Made by a program: the position numbers and the translations under genes. A stretch of DNA of 15,737 nt from CAYUBI01 sp964443005 (GTDB lineage: Bacteria > Margulisbacteria > Riflemargulisbacteria > GWF2-35-9 > CAYUBI01): NCBI GenBank assembly GCA_964443005.1, contig CAYUBI010000055.1, forward strand, positions 1 to 15,737, given 5' to 3'. Each line of letters begins with the position of its first letter. Within the stretch, counting starts at the first letter, position 1. Under the pieces are notes generated by a model that was not told the origin of the DNA, ran no database searches, and worked only from the letters and a program-made list of their open reading frames with translations. Shown here piece after piece: positions 1 to 6,961 of the stretch.

Positions 1-1168
1 TTGTATTTAATAAAGATGCCATTGAAAGAATGCCGTTCATGGGGGTTCTTATTTCATGGCTCATATTTGCTAAAAATTCACTTTTTGCCTTACTTGCAAG
101 AGTTGCTTTTTTTTCACTTTTTTTAAGATCAATTGACAGCTTTTCTGCCATTGATACAATGTGCTCTTGCGTTGTTAATAATGATTGAATTAAAAAGAAA
201 AGCAGGACGCTGACAAAGCTTCCCATCAGAAGAATGCCAAATACTCTCATATAAGGTGTACCTATTAATGGATCACTATATTGTAAAAAGACCAGAGTCC
301 ACATTCGATTATTAACTTTCAAAGGAACGACTCGGGTAAATCTTATTTTGCCAGAAAATGATTTTGATTCGAAAAGAATATTCTTAGAAATTATTTTTTC
401 GCCATCATAAACTTTTAGTTGAAGTTTATCTTTATTAAATAAATTATGTACCATAATGTTTGATAGCATATCGTTCATACGATATGGAGAATACACCCAT
501 CCAATGATCGACTTTCTTCTTTCCTCAATGGTTGAATGCGGTTGTCCTTTTTCATAAATTGGCATATACATTAAGGTTCCGGCTTGTACGTTTTTTGTGG
601 TTTCTTGAACTAACGTCACTTTGCCGCTAAGAGCTGCCATGCCTGTATCTCTGGCTCTAGACATAGCTTCAACTCGAATAGGCTCAGAAAACATGTCATA
701 TCCAAAAGCACGTAAATTTCGTCCTGAAAAGGGTTCAAGATAAATAATGGCTGTATATAGCTCTCGTTGCCCTATTGGCCAAACATGATAGTTGGGAAAT
801 CCTTCGTTTCGAATATGTTGTTCATGAGATTTTAGTTCACTTTTTTTTATTATTATGGTGTGACCTAATCCAAGAAGTCCTTTTTCAACAGCTAATCCAT
901 TTGTGAAAATTTTCCATTCAGAACGGCTGATTTCTCTTGAAGCATCAAAAAAAGCTACACCCGTAATCACTAACTGAGTACAGCGTTTTATTAGGATATT
1001 AACATTTGATTTTATTTCATTTGTAACTGTTATGAATTCTTTATTTTCAATAGAATCAATATCATTTTTTGTATATATTACGGCAAATAATGTAAGCAAA
1101 AGTCCAATTATAAGTGTAAAATAACTGAATTTAACATTTTGTATTATTTTAAAAAAAAGAATTTTCAC
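1..1168 (-). CDS. CHASE-domain membrane sensor histidine kinase (3' end outside window)
   Basis: Partial gene of 389 codons with no stop before the left edge. It encodes a membrane-bound sensor kinase. Residues about 14-32 form an N-terminal membrane segment. The extracytoplasmic part about 60-290 has the CHASE-type stretch AFGYDMFSEPIRVEAM followed by RARDTGMAALSGKVTLVQE. A second membrane segment lies at about 305-330, then a short coiled coil. The HisKA H-box FLANMSHEIRTPMNGI follows, with the phospho-acceptor His at about residue 371. The ATPase domain and any receiver domains lie beyond the window. I chose the GTG at 1168 because an AGGGA ribosome site lies about 8 nt upstream and an in-frame TAA lies just before it. 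CHASE domains are known to bind small extracellular ligands; the ligand here is unknown. No link to the hydrogenase operon is visible. Confidence 0.9.
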   Translation of the reverse strand, partial: MKILFFKIIQNVKFSYFTLIIGLLLTLFAVIYTKNDIDSIENKEFITVTNEIKSNVNILIKRCTQLVITGVAFFDASREISRSEWKIFTNGLAVEKGLLGLGHTIIIKKSELKSHEQHIRNEGFPNYHVWPIGQRELYTAIIYLEPFSGRNLRAFGYDMFSEPIRVEAMSRARDTGMAALSGKVTLVQETTKNVQAGTLMYMPIYEKGQPHSTIEERRKSIIGWVYSPYRMNDMLSNIMVHNLFNKDKLQLKVYDGEKIISKNILFESKSFSGKIRFTRVVPLKVNNRMWTLVFLQYSDPLIGTPYMRVFGILLMGSFVSVLLFFLIQSLLTTQEHIVSMAEKLSIDLKKSEKKATLASKAKSEFLANMSHEIRTPMNGILSMASLLNT

Positions 1169-1230
1169 TGATGTTGTTCCCTGACTTTACTATTACATAT
1201 TTTTCTTGAATTTATTGTTGGCAAAATCAA

Positions 1231-1259
1231 GGTTATTTTAGTTTATTTTAGTTTATTTA
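1231..1259. repeat. 10-bp tandem repeat, about three units
   Basis: Nearly three copies of the decamer GTTTATTTTA lie head to tail in the AT-rich leader of the CHASE kinase gene. The 10-bp period is about one helical turn. It could be a curved or regulator-binding region, but it may be simple low-complexity sequence. Confidence 0.5.
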
Positions 1260-1305
1260 CTATTTCATAGATACAATAGTAAAACTAAAGAATATACGGC
1301 AAAAC

Positions 1306-1470
1306 ATGGAAACAATCAAGTATGCTGCAGAAATTTTCATTAAATTCGGTATGCAAGAAACATTTTTGCCCCCTTTTCTTGTTCATGGTGCGCATCAAAT
1401 TTCGGATGAGCAATTAAATGAATGTGCTTAAAATTATCGCAAGCTTTTATTGAAACTAAGTTTCTATGTT
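1306..1470 (+). pseudogene. C-terminal remnant of a KefF/KefG-like NAD(P)H oxidoreductase
   Basis: An open frame of 41 codons (1306-1431) contains FLPPFLVHGAHQISDEQL. This resembles the C-terminal end of flavodoxin-fold NAD(P)H quinone oxidoreductases of the KefF/KefG/MdaB type, where a GM-x-LPPF-x-HGAH stretch is followed by ISDEQL. After the TAA the same frame continues with NYRKLLLKL, which fits the last helix of that family, so the stop may be a nonsense change. The N-terminal two thirds, with the flavin-binding fold, are absent and the frame is closed just upstream by a TAG. I read it as a dead gene fragment. The family call rests on remembered motifs, not on a search. A real 41-aa peptide is possible but has no clear ribosome site. 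Confidence 0.4.
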
Positions 1471-1550
1471 TCTTGCTCATATGTTAAAAAGAATTGTACC
1501 TGATATGGAAAAATTAGCATCAGGTGGAACATTTTAGGAAATATCAAAAA
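1466..1550 (+). pseudogene. HsdS-like fragment left of the gap
   Basis: The frame from the ATG at 1466 reads MFLAHMLKRIVPDMEKLASG and then GTF before a TAG. The ASGGTF stretch, followed after the stop by EISK, resembles the end of a target-recognition domain in type I restriction specificity subunits. A neighbouring frame gives TKFLCFLL, which also fits HsdS, so frameshifts are likely. The last 55 bases are repeated exactly after the N gap, so this piece and the one at 1651 may be the same locus represented twice. Confidence 0.4.
1496..1550. repeat. 55-bp exact direct repeat, left copy, at gap edge
   Basis: This segment is identical base for base to 1651-1705 and ends exactly where the run of Ns begins. 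Identity that stops at both gap edges is typical of two contig ends sharing one assembly k-mer that were scaffolded without being merged. I infer an assembly artefact rather than a biological repeat. Confidence 0.9.
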
Positions 1551-1650
1551 NNNNNNNNNNNNNNNNNNNNNNNNNNNNNNNNNNNNNNNNNNNNNNNNNN
1601 NNNNNNNNNNNNNNNNNNNNNNNNNNNNNNNNNNNNNNNNNNNNNNNNNN
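1551..1650. other. assembly gap of 100 N
   Basis: Exactly 100 unknown bases, the conventional placeholder for a gap of unknown size. The matching 55-bp flanks suggest that the true gap may be negative (contigs overlap) or that the two contigs meet at a repeat branch. Confidence 0.99.
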
Positions 1651-1705
1651 GTACCTGATATGGAAAAATTAGCATCAGGTGGAACATTTTAGGAAATATC
1701 AAAAA
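1651..1705. repeat. 55-bp exact direct repeat, right copy, at gap edge
   Basis: Exact copy of 1496-1550, starting at the first base after the Ns. It runs without interruption into the HsdS-like sequence that follows, so this copy is in its natural context. Confidence 0.9.
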
Positions 1706-2084
1706 CTAATTTTTGTAGTCTAGAAATCCCACTTCCACAGAGATTGTTGCTGAGATTGAAGGCTATCAGAAGATTATCGATGGGGCTCGCCAAGTCGTTG
1801 ATAATTGGAAGCCGCAGATTGAGATTGATCCTGAATGGCCGATGATGAAGTTGGGGGATCATATAGATTTAATCTCTGGCCAACATATTCAAAGCGAAAA
1901 ATATTCAAATGAGCTAATTGGAACTCCTTATATAACTGGTCCAGCTGACTTTGGTGGGTTTTCACCTAGGACTATTGGTAAAATAGTAGCAGCATTTTTT
2001 GAAAATGGCGTTCTGACAAAAGATGAAGAAGGGTATTCAATTACAGATCCATTGTTTACATACTATTTAAGGTTTAATCGATAA
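1651..2084 (+). pseudogene. Chimeric remnant: HsdS-like specificity fragment joined to an AAA ATPase C-terminus
   Basis: Three decayed pieces lie in order. First, ASGGTF, a TAG, then EISKTNFCSLEIPLPQ (to about 1740) is the end of a type I restriction target-recognition domain. Second, after a frameshift and probable small deletion near 1740, the frame reads EIVAEIEGYQKIIDGARQ, then IDPEWPMMKLGD and TPYITGPADFG. This is the linker and start of a recognition domain as found in HsdS or HsdM-HsdS fusions. Third, near 1950-1965 it changes in frame to SPRTIGKIVAAFFENGVL and YSITDPLFTYYLRF, which resemble the winged-helix C-terminus of predicted AAA ATPases (COG1672-like). The ATG at 1842 opens an 80-aa frame but has no family start behind it. 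I infer a recombination scar from lost accessory genes. Confidence 0.6.
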
Positions 2085-2100
2085 TTTTGAGGTTTCTTGA

Positions 2101-2129
2101 TTGCTAATTCACACTAAAACTGATAAAAT
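2101..2129 (+). promoter_or_regulatory. sigma70-like promoter for the tRNA pair
   Basis: TTGCTA at 2101-2106 and TAAAAT at 2124-2129 are separated by exactly 17 bp. The predicted start is about 12 nt before the first tRNA base. The spacing and position in front of a stable-RNA unit support the call. Confidence 0.6.
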
Positions 2130-2147
2130 TTGCATGTTCTGCGTTCC

Positions 2148-2224
2148 GCGCTCGTAGCTCAGATGGATAGAGCAACGGCCTTCTAAGCCGTAGGCCACAA
2201 GTTCGAGTCTTGTCGGGCGCACCA
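2148..2224 (+). tRNA. tRNA-Arg (anticodon TCT)
   Basis: A full cloverleaf can be drawn. The 7-bp acceptor stem is GCGCTCG with CGGGCGC. The D arm is GCTC/GAGC. The anticodon stem ACGGC/GCCGT carries loop CTTCTAA with TCT at 2182-2184. The T arm ACAAG/CTTGT encloses TTCGAGT. The 3' CCA is encoded in the DNA. It decodes AGA/AGG arginine codons, which are common in AT-rich genomes. Confidence 0.97.
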
Positions 2225-2233
2225 AAACATCGT

Positions 2234-2311
2234 GGTGGATGTAGCTCAGGTGGTTAGAGCACTGGTCTGTGGCACCGGTGGCCGTGGGTTCGAGTCCCAT
2301 CATTCACCCCA
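2234..2311 (+). tRNA. tRNA-His (anticodon GTG)
   Basis: The acceptor stem is GTGGATG with CATTCAC. The anticodon stem CTGGT/ACCGG carries loop CTGTGGC, giving GTG. The T arm is GTGGG/CCCAT. A G precedes the first acceptor base (2234) and faces discriminator C at 2308, the extra G-1:C73 pair that identifies tRNA-His. CCA is encoded. It lies 9 nt after tRNA-Arg, so both are probably one transcript. Confidence 0.97.
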
Positions 2312-2343
2312 GCTAAAAAGCGAAAGAACAAGAGCTTTTTAGC
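2312..2343 (+). terminator. possible hairpin terminator after the tRNA pair
   Basis: A perfect 10-bp inverted repeat (GCTAAAAAGC at 2312-2321 and GCTTTTTAGC at 2334-2343) with a 12-nt loop starts right after the CCA of tRNA-His. No good T-run follows; most Ts are inside the stem. It may terminate the tRNA transcript or only act as a processing or stabilising hairpin. From here to 2583 I see no gene and no convincing terminator for the opposing hyd operon. Confidence 0.4.
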
Positions 2344-2583
2344 CCTTACTCCTGCATCTTATTCCTTAAATTCGGATTAAGCAGAGACGCTATTTAGCTA
2401 AGGAGAAAGCAAGAAGAACTATTTTTTTAGAATGAATAGAATCAATAATTTGTTGAGTGATTAATCTGTCACAATATTTCATGATGCTGCAAATAATACA
2501 GTACAATATGCAGTAGCGTTAAGATTATTCTTCAGGCTCATTCCGTGACTGGAATATACTCCCAAAAAGGCGCTGAATTAAAT

Positions 2584-2922
2584 TTACGGATGGATTCCTA
2601 CTAGCTTAATAATTTGCCGTTTGCCTTCAATTGCTTGAACAGTGATGCGTGTTGGCGTTCGTGTGATGCGAAAACGGATGCTTGCTTTGACAGAAGAATC
2701 TGTTCGTTCTTCAATGGGTAAAACACCTGGATGCAGCCGCTCTAGTTGCAAAAGATTATTGGCTGCAAACATAGATTTAATATCGTTTTCAATAAAAAAT
2801 GCGTGATTGGTTATAACAGTTGAAAGTGAAAAAAATGCAAAAAAGACAATTGATACAAAACTAACTGCAATCATTAATTCAATATACGTGAATCCCTGCG
2901 TGTGTGGATGTTGTTGATTCAT
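2584..2922 (-). CDS. type IV prepilin-like protein (N-methylation signal)
   Basis: 112 aa from the ATG at 2922. A short leader ends in the prepilin peptidase site G/FTYIELMIAVS, with the conserved Glu at mature position 5. A hydrophobic helix of about 25 residues follows (SFVSIVFFAFFSLSTVI). The rest is a short beta-rich tail with no Cys pair. This looks like a minor pilin or type II secretion pseudopilin (PilV/GspI size class); the exact family is not clear. Such proteins are inserted in the inner membrane and built into pilus-like fibres. The frame is open further upstream to an ATG at 3018 that overlaps the hydF stop (ATGA). That extra 32-residue stretch is largely made by an intergenic palindromic repeat, and AGG lies 6 nt before the 2922 ATG, so I prefer the internal start. 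The gene has no obvious link to hydrogenase maturation. Confidence 0.75.
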   Translation of the reverse strand: MNQQHPHTQGFTYIELMIAVSFVSIVFFAFFSLSTVITNHAFFIENDIKSMFAANNLLQLERLHPGVLPIEERTDSSVKASIRFRITRTPTRITVQAIEGKRQIIKLVGIHP

Positions 2923-2934
2923 CTGCAACCTATG

Positions 2935-2991
2935 ATAAACGAGTTTTGCTCCCTTCCCCATGAAGATGGGGAAGGGGTGGGGATGGGGGCA
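2935..2991. repeat. G/C-rich palindromic repeat, copy 1 (between hydF and the prepilin gene)
   Basis: The core is an 11-bp perfect inverted repeat with loop GAAG (CCCTTCCCCAT at 2951-2961, ATGGGGAAGGG at 2966-2976). It is preceded by an AAACG-GTTTT-type flank and followed by GTGGGGATGGGGG. The same layout recurs near the right end of the window at 15544-15610 on the opposite strand. It is much richer in G/C than its surroundings and behaves like a dispersed REP or MITE-like element. In the mRNA it would fold into a strong hairpin just before the prepilin start. Confidence 0.8.
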
Positions 2992-3014
2992 TTGTCGTAC
3001 TTGCTTTAGCTTTT

Positions 3015-4235
3015 TCATGGTAAGGTGATATACGGAAAAAGGCTGAGTGCTCGCGGAAGAATGCCATGAATATAGGCAATTAAAATACCATAATTAGTGA
3101 TCGGGATATTTTGTATTTTGGCTTGATCAATGCGTGATAAAATTAGGCGTCGATTAACCATGCACCCTCCGCATTGAATGATTAGCTTATAAGCAGATAA
3201 ATCTGCAGGATAGTCTTTGCCAGCGACTGTGTCAAATATCAGTATTTTTCCTGTATATTGTCTAAGCCAACGCGGGATTTTTACGCGTCCAATATCTTCG
3301 CTAATGGGGCGATGCGAACATAATTCACTAACAAGAATTTTATCGCCATTTTTAAGCAAGGATATTGCCTTAATTCCTTGAACATAAGCAGCTAAATCGC
3401 CTTTTTGTCGTGCTAATAGAATTGAGAACGATGTGAGCGCAATGTCATTTGGCACATCAGCGCTGACTTTTAAAAATGCTTGTGAATCAGTGACAACTAA
3501 GTTGGGTTTTTGTGCAAGCGTATGCGTGAGTACATAGTGAAGTTCGCGTTCTTTAACAACAACGCAGGGAATGTCTGCATCCAGTAATTCGCGAATTGCC
3601 ATTGTTTGCGGTAAGATTAATCGTCCGTTAGGTGCTTCTTTATCAATGGGGATCACCAGTACAACTGTTGCAGGTGGAGTTACCAAATCTGCTAACATAG
3701 GGGGGAGTGGCGTTAATGCTTCTAAATGGTGAACAAGCGTATTTCTTAATGCATCAATGCCTTTGCGGGTTAGTGCTGAACACAGAATAATTGGTACTGT
3801 GTACAATTGGCGTAATTCAGCAATTGTATTTTCCTGAGTTTCCTCATTTTTCTGGTCAATTTTATTAATCACAATTAGCCAGAAAATTGATTTTTCGGAA
3901 AAGCGATGAATTAAGTTTTTTTCTTCTGGAGATAATTGCGAATTCTCACATACAACAATGCCAATATCTGTGCGATCAATCACTGTTAAGGTTTTTTCTA
4001 CACGTTTTTTGCCTAATTCTCCGGTATCATCTAAACCAGCTGTGTCAATAAAAACAACAGGGCCAAAGGGTTGCAATTCATAAGCTTTTTCTATAGGATC
4101 TGTTGTTGTGCCTGGCGTTTCTGAAACAATACTCAGTTCTTGATCAATTAATGCATTAATTAATGACGATTTTCCAGCATTACGTTTGCCAAATAGTGCA
4201 AGATGATAGCGGCTTCCCTTTGGAATGTTAGTCAT
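3015..4235 (-). CDS. hydF: [FeFe] hydrogenase maturation GTPase HydF
   Basis: 406 aa, the usual HydF size. HydF is the scaffold that receives the 2Fe precursor of the H-cluster and delivers it to HydA. The N-terminal GTPase domain has P-loop GKRNAGKSS (16-24), switch TPGTTTD (40-46), DTAG (64-67) and NKID (124-127). The C-terminal Fe-S site has C306-x-H308 and CGGC (C355, C358). This matches the CxH...CxxC pattern that binds a [4Fe-4S] cluster in known HydF proteins. A middle dimerisation region separates the two. The start overlaps the aspartase stop by 8 nt, so translation is probably coupled. It lies in the operon headed by rex and downstream of hydG, as expected for its role. No unusual residue is seen. 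Confidence 0.97.
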   Translation of the reverse strand: MTNIPKGSRYHLALFGKRNAGKSSLINALIDQELSIVSETPGTTTDPIEKAYELQPFGPVVFIDTAGLDDTGELGKKRVEKTLTVIDRTDIGIVVCENSQLSPEEKNLIHRFSEKSIFWLIVINKIDQKNEETQENTIAELRQLYTVPIILCSALTRKGIDALRNTLVHHLEALTPLPPMLADLVTPPATVVLVIPIDKEAPNGRLILPQTMAIRELLDADIPCVVVKERELHYVLTHTLAQKPNLVVTDSQAFLKVSADVPNDIALTSFSILLARQKGDLAAYVQGIKAISLLKNGDKILVSELCSHRPISEDIGRVKIPRWLRQYTGKILIFDTVAGKDYPADLSAYKLIIQCGGCMVNRRLILSRIDQAKIQNIPITNYGILIAYIHGILPRALSLFPYITLP

Positions 4236-5601
4236 AACCCAGTCCGTTTAGCGACTCAGGAGTCAGAAGTTCGTCGAGCTCAACTGGTGACATAATGTTT
4301 AGTTCATGAACTGCCTCACGAAGCGTCAGTGTTTTCGTTTGCATGTAAGTTGCTACTTCACACGCTTTTGCATAGCCAATTTTTGGTAAAAGAATTGTTG
4401 CGCTAGTAGGTGAACGCAGAACATGTTCCATGCAAATGATGGCATTAGCTTGCAAAGGTAAAATACATTTCTCGGTAAATGCAGGAATTCCACGAATGAG
4501 AAGCTCCAACGATTCAAAAAGTGTATAAGCAACTAATGGTAAAAAGGCATTTAGTTCTAGCTCGCCTCCAGCAATACAAAGTGCAGCAGTTGCTTCATTG
4601 CCAATTACTTTTTTTGCAATAATGCTCAGCATTTCCGGTATAACTGGATTTATTTTTCCTGGCATAATTGATGAGCCAACTTGAACTGCTGGGCACGTGA
4701 TTTCGCCAAAAGCCGAGAGTAATCGCACATCATGGGAAAGTTTTTCCAAGTTGAGTGCAACAACTTTAATCATGGCAAAAACTTCAGCTAATTGATCGTG
4801 ATTTTGTGTAGCATCAACTAAGTTTTCAGCACGTGATAATGGCAATCCTGTGAGTTGTTTAAGTGTTTCACTTACTGTCAAAATATATTTTTTGGGAGCT
4901 GCCATACCGGTTCCAATAGCTGTTCCACCTAAATTGATTTGGCGAATTCGTTCTTGGCATTTGAAAATACGCCAACGATCTCTGCCAATCATATCACAAT
5001 AGGCAGAGAATTTTCGTCCTAGTGTATACGGAACTGCTGGCATTAATTCTGTTCGTGCTAAGGTTAATATGCTTGCAAATTCGGTTTCTTTTGTTTGTAA
5101 GGCTTGCAATAAATTGTTTAATACTTTTTCTAAATCAATTAAATAATAATAGGCTGCGATCTTCAGTGCTGTTGGATAAACGTCATTTGTTGATTGATGA
5201 AGATTAACATGATTAAAGGCATCACAGCGTTGTTCATCTGCAGCAAGTAGCTGATTTGTCCGATTTGCAGCAATTTCGTTAATATTCATATTGGTTGAAG
5301 TTCCGGCTCCCCCTTGAATAGGGTCTACAATCCAGTATTCAATCCATTGGCCTGCTGCCATTTCGTTTAATGTTGTAATCAAGGCTATCGCAATGGGTTG
5401 TGATAAAAAACCCAGTTGATGATTCGTCATTGTTGCTGCAAGTTTGACAAGTGCGAAGGCTTTGTAAAAATAACGGGATTGAGGCAGTCCGCTTATTGGG
5501 AAGTTTTCAGAAGCACGTAATGTGTGAATGCCCCATAACACGTTTTCAGGAATCTTGCGATTACCCAAGCTATCGCTTTCAATTCGAGTTGGTTCAGACA
5601 T
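4228..5601 (-). CDS. aspA: aspartate ammonia-lyase (aspartase)
   Basis: 457 aa, slightly shorter than the E. coli enzyme. It belongs to the aspartase/fumarase superfamily and splits aspartate into fumarate and ammonia. Visible motifs are GAGTSTNMN (98-106), HQSTNDVYPT (135-144), LGGTAIGTG (224-232) and the catalytic-loop signature GSSIMPGKIN (309-318, catalytic Ser probably 310). STNDVYPT and NPVIPE after the signature favour aspartase over fumarase. One oddity: the usual RT-x-LQDAVP segment reads RTELMPAVP (183-191), so the conserved QD is replaced by MP. It overlaps hydG by 8 nt and hydF by 8 nt. Aspartase genes are often found in hyd maturation operons, where the likely job is ammonia supply for the dithiomethylamine bridge. 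That role is inferred here. Confidence 0.92.
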   Translation of the reverse strand: MSEPTRIESDSLGNRKIPENVLWGIHTLRASENFPISGLPQSRYFYKAFALVKLAATMTNHQLGFLSQPIAIALITTLNEMAAGQWIEYWIVDPIQGGAGTSTNMNINEIAANRTNQLLAADEQRCDAFNHVNLHQSTNDVYPTALKIAAYYYLIDLEKVLNNLLQALQTKETEFASILTLARTELMPAVPYTLGRKFSAYCDMIGRDRWRIFKCQERIRQINLGGTAIGTGMAAPKKYILTVSETLKQLTGLPLSRAENLVDATQNHDQLAEVFAMIKVVALNLEKLSHDVRLLSAFGEITCPAVQVGSSIMPGKINPVIPEMLSIIAKKVIGNEATAALCIAGGELELNAFLPLVAYTLFESLELLIRGIPAFTEKCILPLQANAIICMEHVLRSPTSATILLPKIGYAKACEVATYMQTKTLTLREAVHELNIMSPVELDELLTPESLNGLGYD

Positions 5602-6961
5602 AAATGTCGCGTTGTCCTTGTTCGATTTTTGCTAACATGAGTTCAGTAGTATGCCGTAGATCTTCTGACATTGCTGCAAGTTCTTTTTTGATTACATTTT
5701 TTCCGATTTTTTGAACTGCTTCAGAGGCGTAATCACTCAGATATTCTTGAAAGGTAACTAAAGCATTGGGTGTACATTTTTTCTGTATTGCACCAGGTTT
5801 TGCATATTCCATAAAGTCTAAACCTGTTCTGCCTAATCGATAGCAACTGGTACAAAAAGAGGGGATATATCCGTTATTGCAAATATCCAGAATAACCTGG
5901 TCAAGTGTTCGGTGATCTCCCAAAGAAAACTGTTGCGTTGATTCACTCGTGGAATATCCGCCTGGATTGGTCCTGCTGCCAGCACTTACTTGGGATACGC
6001 CTAGATCAAAAGCCAATCTGCGCATATCCGGTGTTTCTCGGGTGCTAAGTACCATGCCTGTATAAGGAACTGCTAGTCGCAATATAGCAATAATTAATTT
6101 GAATTGGTCATCTGTAACTGGATAGGGTGGGCTTTTGGAAATGGTTGAGCCAGTTGCTGGTTCCAATCTTGGAACTGAAAGTGTATGTGGGCCCATTCCA
6201 AAGGTTCGTTCAAGATATTCGATATGGGACATCATTGCTAAAATTTCGTATTTGTAATGGTATAAACCAAATAATATTCCAATACCTACATCATGGAGCC
6301 CTGCTTGAAAGGCCCGATCTACAGCAGCTAATCGATAATCGTAATCTGATTTTGGGCCAGTTGGATGCATGGTCGCATAGGTTTCCGGATGATACGTTTC
6401 TTGGAAAATTTGGTAAGTACCAATATTTTTTTCTTTGAGTCGTTTGAATTGATCAATACTCAGCGGCGCAATATTCGCATTAACGCGTCGAATTTGATTT
6501 TGGCCATCATGAACCGAGTAAATGGTATCAATAGATTCGTAAATGTAATCCAGTGAATCTTTCGACGACGATTCTCCAGCTACTAATAAAATTCGTTTTT
6601 GTCCTGTTTTTAAAAGGTTAAGTGTTTCAGCATAGATTTCTTTTTGATCAAGAGATTGACGATGAATAGAATGATTTGATGATCGAAAACCACAATATAA
6701 ACAGTCATTACTGCAACGATTTGATATATATAATGGCGCAAATATTACCAATCGATTTCCATAAATAGCTTTTTTTACGGCTTTAGCAGCAGTTTCTATT
6801 TCTTGAATAATCATGGGATCTGTTTGATTAAGTAATAGGGCTACGTCTTCCAGCGATAATCGTTTTAATTGCTGCGATTGCTCAAGAATACCTGATACTT
6901 TTTTGCTGCTTTGTGTTGTTGACATCAGCAAATCTACACGGTTGTAATCAATTATTGACAT
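5594..6961 (-). CDS. hydG: [FeFe] hydrogenase maturase HydG (radical SAM tyrosine lyase)
   Basis: 455 aa. HydG cleaves tyrosine to p-cresol and dehydroglycine, and forms CO and CN on a dangler iron to give the Fe(CO)2CN synthon for the H-cluster. The radical SAM motif is C83-x3-C87-x2-C90 (CSNDCLYC). The C-terminal auxiliary cluster motif C370-x2-C373-x22-C396 is the HydG hallmark that separates it from ThiH. The start at 6961 has AAGGA about 8 nt upstream; an in-frame ATG at 6925 lacks such a site. The start overlaps the end of the receiver-kinase gene by 10 nt and the stop overlaps aspartase. HydE, the other radical SAM maturase, is not found anywhere in the window. Confidence 0.97.
   Translation of the reverse strand: MSIIDYNRVDLLMSTTQSSKKVSGILEQSQQLKRLSLEDVALLLNQTDPMIIQEIETAAKAVKKAIYGNRLVIFAPLYISNRCSNDCLYCGFRSSNHSIHRQSLDQKEIYAETLNLLKTGQKRILLVAGESSSKDSLDYIYESIDTIYSVHDGQNQIRRVNANIAPLSIDQFKRLKEKNIGTYQIFQETYHPETYATMHPTGPKSDYDYRLAAVDRAFQAGLHDVGIGILFGLYHYKYEILAMMSHIEYLERTFGMGPHTLSVPRLEPATGSTISKSPPYPVTDDQFKLIIAILRLAVPYTGMVLSTRETPDMRRLAFDLGVSQVSAGSRTNPGGYSTSESTQQFSLGDHRTLDQVILDICNNGYIPSFCTSCYRLGRTGLDFMEYAKPGAIQKKCTPNALVTFQEYLSDYASEAVQKIGKNVIKKELAAMSEDLRHTTELMLAKIEQGQRDIYV

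Noticed and set aside
1169..1300. Promoter for the CHASE kinase gene
   Set aside because: Several AT-rich hexamers can be paired, but none combines a good -35 and -10 at 16-18 bp, so I do not call one.
1842..2084. A functional 80-aa protein
   Set aside because: The frame is open upstream of the ATG into HsdS-like linker sequence and fuses pieces of two unrelated families, so a remnant is more likely.
2109..2303. 64-aa open frame on the minus strand over the tRNA genes
   Set aside because: It is the antisense of tRNA-Arg and tRNA-His. Its MGLEPTA/RLELVAYG-like translation is a common false protein produced by tRNA loci.
2530..2560. Terminator for the hyd operon (ATTCC/GGAAT hairpin)
   Set aside because: The stem is only 5 bp and no T-run follows on the minus strand.
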